64,000 nt of DNA from Prorocentrum cordatum. Its lineage: Eukaryota; Sar; Dinophyceae; Prorocentrales; Prorocentraceae. The notes below the pieces were generated by a model that worked only from the letters and a program-made list of their open reading frames with translations, did not search any database and was not told the origin of the DNA. Positions 52,581 through 61,903 of the stretch are shown here, in pieces. Numbering within the stretch: the stretch's first letter is position 1; each line of letters begins with the position of its first letter. A program made the position numbers and the translations under genes. The DNA lies in assembly GCA_963575745.1 (NCBI GenBank), contig CAUYUJ010007236.1, positions 335,001 through 399,000 of the forward strand. Direction: 5' to 3'.

Positions 52581-54460
52581 ATGAGAATGCCGGAAGGTCT
52601 CGTTCCCATCCGCGCGTCAGAGGAGAGCCACATCCACAGGCACGGCTTCCTCGTGAGTGGAGGCAAGCTGGCCGAACACGCTCTCAGGCGAGGAGGCGAA
52701 CTACTTCCTTATAATGACCCAAGACGTCGGAAAGGGGAACACTCGGCCTTCGGCAAGGGAAACCCTGCCTATAGGGACGCTCAGGGTAAGGCCATCCGCG
52801 GTGGCTACCAGCTTGCAACAAACATCCGCCGCCCCGAAATCGAAGAAGTGCGGACTCAGTTGCGAAACATCATCGCGGCGCGCAAGCTGTATAGGCCTCA
52901 GGCAGTTTGCGGGCCATGTTCCGAGCCGTTCCAGAATCACAGGCCGGGATGCCCTGTAGGGCTCAACGAAAGTTTGAGCCCGAACAGGGGCCGTACTCCT
53001 CATAAGGAGGGCCACCCGCCACTGACCCCGATGACACAAGACGAGATCGCAGAGATCAATCGTCGTCTCGGGACCACGGTTCACATGGAGCCGAAAGCCG
53101 AAGAGGATAAGCCTCCTCCGGCTCCAAGGGGACTGGTGCCCATAACCCAGGAAGAAAAGGACGCGCTCTTTTATCTTCCTGGAATGCGAGGAAACTCGCC
53201 CGGCGTTTCCAGCCAGTCCCAACAGCCAGAACCGACAGCCAACGATGACCAGAAGGCCCAGCGAGTTGCGGCGGATGAGGAACGTATGCGAATAGCAGAG
53301 GAACGCACACGCGAGGCAACTCGCCAGATGCCGATGGATTCCCAAAAGATATACATGAAGGGGGCCAAGAAGCCCCCGCCCCCACTCCAACCGAAGGCTA
53401 AGAGCGAAACTCCAGCACCGAAGTCGCCTTCGGGGCTGAGACCGAAAACAACAGCACGCTCTGAGGATCCTGGGCCAGATGTGCAGATGGAGGCGCCTCG
53501 CTCTAAAACGCCGAGACCACCAACTGGCGCAACTCCAGCACAAGGACCTGATCCCAAGCAGCAACCTCAGGACCCTGTGGAGGAACGGAGACGCCCGCCT
53601 AGTCGCAGCGGATCCATCGCCAATAAGGCAAAGGCTTTCGAGCGCACAGGGTACGCCCCTGCGCCAGCCTCGCCTGTGGCGGCACGTTCCAAAAGGTCCG
53701 ACGAAGGTGCTCTGTCTAGGGGTACCTGGGTGCCGACGATTAGGGGCAGCGCCAGTCGTGAGTCACCGCGGGGAAACCCGCCGGGCGCTGCTGCTGCAGC
53801 TTCCCCCTCTTCAGGAGCCGCAGCCTCCTCAGCGGCAGAGGCTCCTGCGCGGGGAAACCCGCCCGAGGATCAGCTGCACCACCCAGGAGACACGTCCTTC
53901 ACCAGTGGGGCTCCGAACGTGATCAGGGATAGACTTGCTCTGCGGAAGCTCCCACCGATACGCTCGGTGGATGAGGAATTCGCCAAAAAATGCAGGCAAG
54001 AAAACATTATCCCGAGTAAGAATCACACCCTCGAGCAACTGAGTAATGCTCTCAGTGGGATATGCAGACATGCGCCGGACAAACCACACAATCCTGTGTG
54101 GGACCTGACTACATTCGATGATCATGATGGCTGGATTAACCTCGTAGAGCTCGTAAAGGAGTATCCGTGGAACCACGGGCGGACGAGACAGGATGGGTGC
54201 AATCCCAGACATGACGAGTCCAAAGTCATCACCGCGAACCTATACGGTCGAACGGTGGACCAGCTGGCTGCCATCATGATGGCGATTGTTCATGTCCGCG
54301 AACCAGACGGTGAAGAAAAACAACGCCTTCAGTTCAAGGTGTTAGTGCGGGACTCTGGCGAGCCCGAGATCTTCATCCGTGCCTCTCAAGGGCGTTCGTG
54401 GACGCTGAAGGCTCCATGGCCGCTGTACAAATATATTGTACTGCACGACCACCCTGCCGG
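52581..54460 (+). CDS. Polyprotein segment with Tpt1/KptA-like domain, N-terminal half
   Basis: A Cys-containing segment (VCGPCSEPF), a long Pro/Gln/Arg-rich linker with RGNSP and RGNPP motifs, then a domain resembling tRNA 2'-phosphotransferase (Tpt1/KptA), which removes a splice-junction 2'-phosphate using NAD. Matching parts: LSNALSGICRHAPDK (family LSk.LSyiLRHg), DDHDGWINLVELV (DGWv.v.dll) and PEIFIRASQGRSW (IRA.QGHS). Candidate catalytic residues are Arg 54,066-54,068 and His 54,069-54,071 (the RH pair) and Arg 54,378-54,380 (of IRA). The usual His of QGHS is Arg. The domain continues in frame +1 after a 1-base change at about 54,455-54,475. Confidence 0.75.
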
Positions 54461-56427
54461 CCCCGTACCCCGAGGTCGCCATGCATGGCACTCGGTGGAA
54501 TGCCTTCGAAGGCATTATGTGGCACGGCCTGTCCTGTCGATCCGAACGCAACTCGAAGAAAAAGGGGACAGGCCGGTCACGCATCCACTTCGTGCCGACG
54601 GTCCGCCGTCGCAGCGTGAACAGTGGGTGGGACCCAGACTCCGACATCATCATCTTTGTGGATTGGCACAAGGCCCTGCAGGATGGTATAAAGTTCTGTT
54701 GGTCTGACAACGGGGCCCTTTTGTCCGAGGGAAATACCGGTATCATCGAACCGTACTACATTTCCCACGTGGAAGACCTTGCCACGAGGAAGCATTGGCG
54801 CAACCCAGAGTATCTGGGTGATCGCCAGGCACGCGCCCCCCCCACCGTGTTGACGGCCCCTGGCAGATGGGCGGACGTAGGCAGTGCCAGCGTCAAGTAC
54901 CAGTGGTCCCGCGACCAAGAGGGCGTCGACCCTCCCATGGTCGACATCCACAGGGAAGTTGGGGACCACTACAGCCCTGCCACGCTGGGAAACCAGCCTG
55001 AGGTCCACCAAATCTTCATGATCACCGAGAGTGAGGCCGGGAGCGCGGCTCCAAGCCGCGCCCCAAGCCAAGGGCCTAGCGCCATATCTTGGCAGGCCAT
55101 CAGCACCTCGGACCTGGACCAGATAGCGGCCGCTCTGAATCCTGAACAGGTGGAGCAATTGGCGGACCGATTATATCAACAAGACCCTTGGGCCGCTGGC
55201 CAGGGAGCCATGTCCGCCATGACGACGCGCAATCGTCAGGCCATGCCGGGAAACCTGCCTATAAATGGACTCAGAAATGAGATGCCTGAGCCGCAGGGAG
55301 ATCCGCAGACGTTCGGCCGCATCTTTGGAGAGCCTGCTCGATTTGAGCAGATGCATGGTAGCCCCTCGCCTAGTATGCACACACCGAGGGGCATGTCCCC
55401 AATGGCGACGCCACCTGCACAGTCTCCGTTCGGGACTCCTGGTCGCCCTGCCACGAGTGGCACCCTCGTGGAGAGGATCGCAGCGGCCAGGGCTGAGCAT
55501 GGCACAGCTCTCCTGAACATGATGCCGCCCTGCGCTCCAACGAGTCAGCAGGGAAACCTGCCCGGCACCCCAGGCCATTCTCGACCGTTTGCTGGACAAA
55601 CCACTGTCGCTGGTGTGCCTGAAGACTACCGTGCAAGGGTGGCAGCTGGTGTGCAACAGGTGCAGAGTCATAATCTGCTTCGCCCGAGTGGCCAGAGGTG
55701 GAGGCCGGCCTGGCCCTGGGAGCCTGAGGGCCCCAATCCAAGGGATTTTGCTCGGCAGCGAGCCTTCATCCCAGCCTTCAATGCTCACCCGAGCATGGCC
55801 CAGGGCCAGAGACCACCGCCAGCACACATAAATCCGCCGCTGTACCCTGATGGGTCCAGAGTCCCGAACAAGTTTGTTCGCGAGATGGCGGATCAATTCC
55901 ACAGCCTCACTAACGTGCGTTGTAGCGATCAGTCCATGTATTCGCACATGGCCTTTATGCCTGCGCCGACGACGCCAGATGTGGCTGTCCAGCCTACTGC
56001 CCATTCGATATCGTCTGGCAGTAGAGGTGTGCCTGATTATATCAGGCAGACATACCACACCCAACAGGCATGCCTTAGGCGCAGACAGGCCGTGCAGAAC
56101 GTGCGTGATCATTCGCGCGCAGCCGCGCTTGAGGTTGTGAGGAACAGAGGCTCACCCATGCGAGGAAACTCGCCCGCTGCGACGCCTACAGCCTCTGTGC
56201 CAGCAGCTCCTCCAGCTGCGGCTGCCGGAGTGCTGGAGGTGCTGGATCCATCAGGGGATCCCCCAGCAGCCTTCATGCCCTCCGAGACGGTCTTGGAGAG
56301 ACAGCGGCGGGTACATCCCAGAGCAGCAGATGTGGAAGTTTTCACTGGGATGGAAGAGACCTGCGCGGTATGCCTCGAAGAATTTCAGCCCAGGGAGAGT
56401 GTTTACCGTTTGAGGTGTAATCACTGA
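54461..56427 (+). CDS. Tpt1/KptA-like domain C-terminal half, repeat linker, RING N-half
   Basis: It opens with VAMHGTRWNAFEGIMWHGLS (family HGT ... I...GL), GRSRIHFVP (RxHIHF; Arg 54,574-54,576 would complete the R-H-R-R set) and DIIIFVDWHKALQDGIKFCW with SDNGALLSEG, all typical of the Tpt1/KptA C-lobe. This matches over the whole family length, so the assignment is firm for a by-eye call. A linker of about 450 residues with LGNQP, PGNLP, QGNLP and RGNSP motifs follows. The segment ends in the first half of a RING-H2 finger (CAVCLEEFQPRESVYRLRCNH), cut by TGA at 56,425-56,427. Confidence 0.75.
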
Positions 56428-57356
56428 TTCCATGAGGAGTGCTGGAATTCAAATGTGGTGGGCCATGTTGCAAACCTGCGCGAGGGAGATCCTCGGCAAC
56501 CACCATGTGCTATCTGCCGAGCGCCTGGCATCATAGCGTCATCATTCCCATGGACCGGCTCCTACACTCAGACTCCTGAGCAAGCAGCAAGGGAGCTGCG
56601 GGAGTTGAGGAGCATGGTGGAGGAGATGACAGCCAGGATGCTATACTGGCAGACAGCTCAGCCCCAGCAGCAGGGAAACCTGCCAGAGGAGGTGAGGCCG
56701 CCGATGGAGACGGGATACTTCGATCAGCTTATCCCGATGACGGCGCCTCAGCAGGGAAAGCTGCCTAACACCCCACAGGTGTCTCCTCAGATGTCTCCCC
56801 AGAGTGGGGGCGGGGCAGAGCTGGCACTGGACCCTGATCAGCTGCGTGAGTTGCGCGTTCGGCATTTCCAGAATCAAATGGATAATGCGCTCACAACCTT
56901 TATGCTGGATGCCGACAATCCTGAGACTGAGGGTGCGTCGTTTGACCTCTCAGACTCCTCAGTGGCAACAGCAGCAACAGCAGCCAGGGCCGTCGATATC
57001 ACAGCGACGAACGAGGAGTTCGATGAGTGGCTGCAGTACAGGGATCACCTCACGAATGAGGGGTTGCAGGACATCGCCCTTCACTCGTATCTAACGCTGA
57101 CGAGGCGCACCACCCGCGAGCAGTATAAGAGCATACGTGATGAGTATGCCAACTGGCGGGAGGAGCGTGGTGCTCATGTTCAGCACGTGTCGTACTTCCA
57201 GTACATCGACCTGGTAGGCATGGCCGAAGGCAGGCCGCATGCCAGCGTCACGCGGGGAAGCCCGCCAGGGAGTGCGACCGAATCGCGGGGGAACCCGCCA
57301 GACGGCGCAACCGGCACTTCAGAAACCGTGCACATCAAGCAGCCGAGTAAGATTTT
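56428..57356 (+). CDS. RING-H2 C-half and linker to the protease (same frame)
   Basis: Directly after the TGA the frame continues FHEECW ... PPCAICRA, which supplies the second His, Cys, and final C-x2-C of the RING-H2 pattern; the stop takes the place of one spacer residue between the two His. RING fingers usually act as E3 ubiquitin ligases. A mixed helical linker follows (ARELRELRSMVEEMTARMLY, EEFDEWLQYRDHLTNEGLQD, TRRTTREQYKSIRDEYANWR) with QGNLP, QGKLP, RGSPP and RGNPP. The frame changes in a T6 run (57,353-57,358) just before the protease. Confidence 0.65.
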
Positions 57357-57615
57357 TTGGACGATGGTGGAAATTCTATCCTCATCGATGCAGGCTCGAA
57401 GATCAACAGAATGGGAGAAAACACGAGCCGCAAGTTTGTCCAGGCTGCTGAGGCACACGGCCGTTCTTGTACGTTCGAAGCCCGTTCTCGTTTGAACATC
57501 AACGGGGTGGGCGAAGGGTCGGCCCCAGCGGATACCGCAGGCACCTTCAGCATTGCCTGCGAGTACCAGGGCTCGACCCAGCTCGATTCGTACAAGACGA
57601 ACATTGGTCAGGCTG
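57357..57615 (+). CDS. Retropepsin-like aspartic protease, N-terminal part
   Basis: LDDGGNSILIDAGSKINRMG holds the catalytic region of copia-type proteases; the usual D-S/T-G reads D-A-G here, so activity is uncertain. TFSIACEYQGSTQLDSYKTN follows as expected. The frame ends at TAG (57,640), but the fold continues in frame +2 from about 57,620 (DLPAILGPGSM). Confidence 0.65.
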
Positions 57616-58535
57616 TGGCAAAGACCTGCCAGCCATCCTAGGCCCCGGTAGTATGCAGGACAAACGCACTATGATTGTGCTCGAACGAGGCCAGGAGAAG
57701 CTGATATTCCCTGGGAAGGGACAGGTCAAGATGGGGCCCCCCGAGGGCTCCAAGATCATGCCGACGACGAAGTTGCCATCAGGGCATCTGTCGATCAGGT
57801 GTGATCGATTTGGAGCTGCGGGGCAACCCGCCTCGAGCTCAAGCAGCACGTCATTTCAGACGGTGCTGACGGGCGAGCCGACCCCGGCGCAGGAGCGCGA
57901 ACAGTTGCAGGGAAACCTGCCTCAGGGGTTGATGGAGACGCTCGCCAAAGCTACGATGAGAGGCGACAGCATCGACGATCTTGAGACGTTCGATTGCTTC
58001 GTAGCCAGGACACTGGCCCAGCATGGTGGAAGTGTACCCATGGACGCTGTACGGTCCCGCCAGAAGATAGTGATGGGGTACACGAAGCGTGAGCTGCAGG
58101 CAGTCAGCGACGCGAGGTCCAAGGGCGTGCTGAAGCAGCTGATGGATAATCCATCCATGCTGGCAGCATCTGCGGAGCAATCCGCCTCTGAGGCCACGGC
58201 GCGCTGCAGTGCTGAGCTCCAGCATCTGAGGGAAGCCCAGATGCTGGCAGATATTGCAGGCGCATCTTCTTTATCTTTTAGATGGCAGGGCGACGCCGCC
58301 CCCTCGTCGTCTTGTCTGATGGCCGAAAAGCCGGGGGGTAACAAGGACAGCGGGGTAACCTGCCTTAGTAAAAGAGCTTTTGTCATCGAAGATACGAGAG
58401 AGGCTTGCGCCGACCTCCGCACCCGAGGTTATATCTGTGATCGTATTTCCCACAATGAGCTCATGACGAGTGTGGGCACAGATTACCTGGGTGCGGTGAT
58501 CAGTGGAGATTACGCTCTCATATGGATTAGTATCC
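57616..58535 (+). CDS. Protease C-terminal part and linker
   Basis: DLPAILGPGSMQDKRTMIVL and GQEKLIFPGKGQVKMGPP fit the end of a retropepsin (hydrophobic-hydrophobic-G pattern). A linker follows with helices (ATARCSAELQHLREAQMLAD). Hairpins at 57,818 and 58,350 lie here in codon phases other than the usual xGNxP phase. The frame ends ALIWISIPF and changes at about 58,536, where WYLRTPGKR continues in frame 0. Confidence 0.6.
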
Positions 58536-59745
58536 CTTTCTGACTGGTATTTACGAACTCCAGGAAAGAGAGTGGCCCCACATTGGTCACGTATCCAAAA
58601 CCTTTTGATAAAAGCCAGGAAACTCCGTATGAAAATCATAATATTTGGTCCCCCTGGATATGTTTGGAAGTTATCTCCAGTACGTGATACCCTAGAAGAT
58701 CTTAAGCTGTCAGTGATACGGATGCGTTTGTGTCATTTCGCTATTCGGTTCAATATGCAAGACAGTACACCGAGTGGTACTTATATGCAGGTAGCAACAT
58801 CAATACATATTAGCTCTATACTGTGGGCATGTACATGCAAACAGGCGATACCACAACATGTGTTGGATTGGTACGGCCATACGGTCCGGCATGCTGAATG
58901 GCGAGCTCAGACACGTGCTACACTCATCCGTCATCTGAACGACAAAATCCTGGGAAGCACCACCACGCACAGAGATGTGCCTATATATTTGAACGCCTAT
59001 ACACGCACGGACCATAACATCCATCACTACGTGACGACCAACAAGGGAGGACCGAAATGGTCTGATGTTATCCGACGTGTAACAATTAACCTGGATACCA
59101 ATGCGGTCATCCAGGATATCGCAGTAGCCGATCAACCAACAGGATATGATTGGCATGCACCACTACCTGCAGGGGTTGCCAACATCAGCACACGGTTGCA
59201 TTGGCAACCCGAGGAACCTGTTTTCCTCGGAAACGAGCCTGCTCAATCACCACAGAAACCTAGACGCGTCATCATAGATGACTGTCCTCTCCCCCTCCCG
59301 ACTCTGGCGATTGACGCATGTACCCACTCAACCACGACAATGAGCACACAGACCGGCGAACAAGACGAGCAAGTCTTACCTACAGAATCGCGTATCAAGC
59401 AGAAGGAAAGGCTCAAAGCCGAAAAGGAAGCAGGCATCAAGCCTCGCCGCATCAAAAAGCACGTTGAAGACGGAAACGACGATTGCGGCGACGACTTGTC
59501 AGGACTCGGACAGGATCTTATGGCGACCTGGAGCACTGACGTCCCTATTGAGCTGATAAGCTCCGATGAGGATGATGACCTTTTCCTTACCCTCCCCACA
59601 TCTATGCCCGACACACGCGCTGACATATACAGCATAGTCGCTACTCTATGCTATGGTCATAACAACTGCGTGGATATGTTGGAGCTTTGTGGCGGTGAGG
59701 GCGGCATTTCAGAGCTTGCCTTCTCAATGGGGGCTCTCCTCAGGA
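58536..59745 (+). CDS. Dinoflagellate copia pol, methyltransferase-like region part 1
   Basis: DWYLRTPGKRVAPHWSRIQN, KLRMKIIIFGPPGYVWKL and LKLSVIRMRLCHFAIRF are typical, to my memory, of dinoflagellate copia polyproteins. Then comes a variable charged linker (KQKERLKAEKEAGIKPRRIK, LISSDEDDDLFLTLP), and near 59,680 MLELCGGEGGISELAFSMG, which resembles the SAM-binding motif I of C5 methyltransferases (LELFxGxGG). The frame changes in GGGGG (about 59,729-59,733). Confidence 0.6.
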
Positions 59746-59931
59746 GGCAACCTAGACAGGGCCACATGCGTCGACCTGGGAGACCCCTCGGTGCAGCGGG
59801 CTGTAGATCATTACTTCGCAATATGCTACGTACGAGTTGCCATGCTACAACCCAGTTGCCGCACCACGGGACCACCATCCTACTACAACTACAAAGTCAA
59901 TCACAACACTTGGGAACAGCACCACAAATAA
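59746..59931 (+). CDS. Methyltransferase-like region part 2
   Basis: NLDRATCVDLGDPSVQRAVD is the expected acidic-loop region after motif I. The segment where family members carry GPPC reads MLQPSCRTTGPPSYY, so the catalytic PC dipeptide is displaced or lost. It ends at TAA (59,929). The next part continues in frame +2 (GKIAVTQDDARRWFIREQP). Confidence 0.5.
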   Translation, partial: GNLDRATCVDLGDPSVQRAVDHYFAICYVRVAMLQPSCRTTGPPSYYNYKVNHNTWEQHHK

Positions 59932-59953
59932 GATTTACCACACATAACATATT

Positions 59954-60862
59954 GTGGGTAAAATTGCTGTTACTCAAGATGATGCACGGAGGTGGTTTAT
60001 ACGCGAACAACCTACAGGAACATGGGTGGACGACCTTTCCCCATGGAAGAAACTTGCCAACCGACCACATATTACAACCGTACGCATTGATCAGTGTGCG
60101 ACGGGACTCAAAGATACGGCTGGTGACTATATTAAGAAGCCGACAAATATCACCAGCAACGACGAGGCGATTCTTAAACCCTTTGAGCGACTCAAATGCA
60201 ACGGTCAGCATGTGCATGCGCAACCGTGCAACAGAGAGCTTTCACTGGCACACAAATACACTCGACGACTGCAGTCTGCCTTTGTGGAGGCCGTCTATTT
60301 GGCGAAAGCCATTGACACTACGCGCGGAAACGCGCCTACACGCACCGCACATGCTTACCCTGCTGACCTTCCTGATCAAGCCGAACCGGGAGAAGGTATG
60401 AGACGCGTCGGTGATCGTATCATCCCAAAAGTGGCTACATGCCCGGCATGCATAGACAATGTCCGAAAGGACAGTCCTAGCCACAACAGAGACCCTACGC
60501 AGTGTAAGTATTATGTTCCTATCTCTGTATATTGGCCATGTCCCGCATGCCAGAGGGATCTTACGAGAAGCAAAGGTGTTAAGAACCATCTCGATTCCGA
60601 ACCTGGTAAATGTCGTTTTGCTGAACAATTTAAACTTCCAGATGATCACGACCCCGAAGGTAAGACCGTGCCAGCTTGGTGGAAACCCTTACCCAAACCT
60701 GGTGAGGGCCAAGCTTCAGCGTCAGGTGGCCGCCAAGGCGCACGCGCCAGGCCACCACGACCACGATCCTTCGGGAATGCTGATCCGACATCTGGCGCCA
60801 GCAGTTATGACATGCTACGAGACGCCCCCGAGCGTGGAAACACGCCTTCGTGCGTCCTCTAG
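59954..60862 (+). CDS. Methyltransferase-like region part 3 with Cys/His-rich module
   Basis: GKIAVTQDDARRWFIREQPT and ITTVRIDQCATGLKD fit the C-terminal part of the dinoflagellate methyltransferase-like region (family pattern ...FDQCMLG). A Cys/His-rich module follows (CPACIDNVRKDSPSHNRD, CPACQRDLTRSKGVKNH), probably zinc-binding. RGNAP (60,322) and RGNTP (60,832) lie in this frame. The frame ends at TAG (60,860). Reading moves to frame 0 for the integrase at about 60,850. Confidence 0.6.
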   Translation: MGKIAVTQDDARRWFIREQPTGTWVDDLSPWKKLANRPHITTVRIDQCATGLKDTAGDYIKKPTNITSNDEAILKPFERLKCNGQHVHAQPCNRELSLAHKYTRRLQSAFVEAVYLAKAIDTTRGNAPTRTAHAYPADLPDQAEPGEGMRRVGDRIIPKVATCPACIDNVRKDSPSHNRDPTQCKYYVPISVYWPCPACQRDLTRSKGVKNHLDSEPGKCRFAEQFKLPDDHDPEGKTVPAWWKPLPKPGEGQASASGGRQGARARPPRPRSFGNADPTSGASSYDMLRDAPERGNTPSCVL

Positions 60863-61535
60863 CGAACCGCCACAGGTAGCGGCCCGTCGTGGTCGCCTAC
60901 AAGGCGTACCACCACCACCAGATGCGGTTGGCGAAGGAGACCGACTGCGGAGAGCTACAAGGAACCCTCTTGCTTCCACCGGCTCGGGGGCTCCACGACT
61001 ACCCGACTGGGCGAGATTTGATATCCAACGCAGTCTGCAAAATCTCCGTAGTCATGAACCTCATGTCGTTAAAAAGGAACTCCGTAAACTGCACCTGCGG
61101 TGGTATCACGCGAAGGAACCCAAGATGGGGCTAATCCTAGACAAAGTGGGATTGGACAACGTTCGACTGAATATGATCAAAGAAGTTTGCGACACCTGTC
61201 GGGAATGCAGAGCATGGGAACGTCCAGGAAACTCAACATTTTCTTCGGTGAGCCTTCCTGGAAATTGGCTCGATGATGGTGAAATGGATCTCATGTTTTA
61301 CAATAAACGAACCATATTCCATATTATGGATCGTTGTATTCGCCTGGCAGCAGGCCAAGAAATTTCCGACAGAGAACGTGACGCTATACTCGACGCCTAC
61401 CACTACTGCTGGATTGCCGATCATGGACCCTTCAAAGTCTTGTACTCAGATGGAGAAGGCGCCCTGAACAATGATACCGCTAAGGCCATGATGGCGAATA
61501 AGGGTACAGAACTCCGTATCCGAGCGCCTGGCCAA
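60850..61535 (+). CDS. Integrase, zinc-binding and catalytic start
   Basis: FDIQRSLQNLRSHEPHVVKK, LRKLHLRWYHAKEPKMG and VCDTCRECRAW form the integrase HHCC-like region. The first catalytic Asp is in GEMDLMFYNK (about 61,288) and the second in LYSDGEGALN (about 61,449). The open frame extends from 60,459 to 61,595, but conserved sequence shifts to frame +2 at about 61,536. Its role is inserting the cDNA into the host genome. Confidence 0.75.
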
Positions 61536-61903
61536 CGCGCGACTCGACCTCAATTGAGTCACGAAACGGTAGTCTCAGGGGCGTTCTCCACATGATTCAG
61601 GAAGAGCTGAACAGACACAACATCCCTGTTGTATTCACTAGAGTATTGGCTGAAGGCATCTTCGTTACCAACGCTTTCACGTTTTACAACGGAGTATCGC
61701 CATACCAAGCACACACTGGACGCCAACCCTCCTTTCTTCCTGACCTCGGCACCCTTGACTTTCCCAAGGGACCCGAGACATCAGGCCACGAACGAGAACG
61801 TCGCGTGAGGGAAGTTAGCCTAGAAGCAATAACTCAAGCCACGGCTGTGGCCAAGACAAATCGTGCTCTCAGGGCTAAAACGGCCCCAGATGGTGCTCGG
61901 CAG
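61536..61903 (+). CDS. Integrase, catalytic end
   Basis: IESRNGSLRGVLHMIQEELN carries the probable catalytic Glu. VTNAFTFYNGVSPYQAHTGR and PSFLPDLGTLDFP are typical of this group. The frame changes at AGGGGATC (about 61,900-61,903); one more G continues into GDLVDYHRP. Confidence 0.75.
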
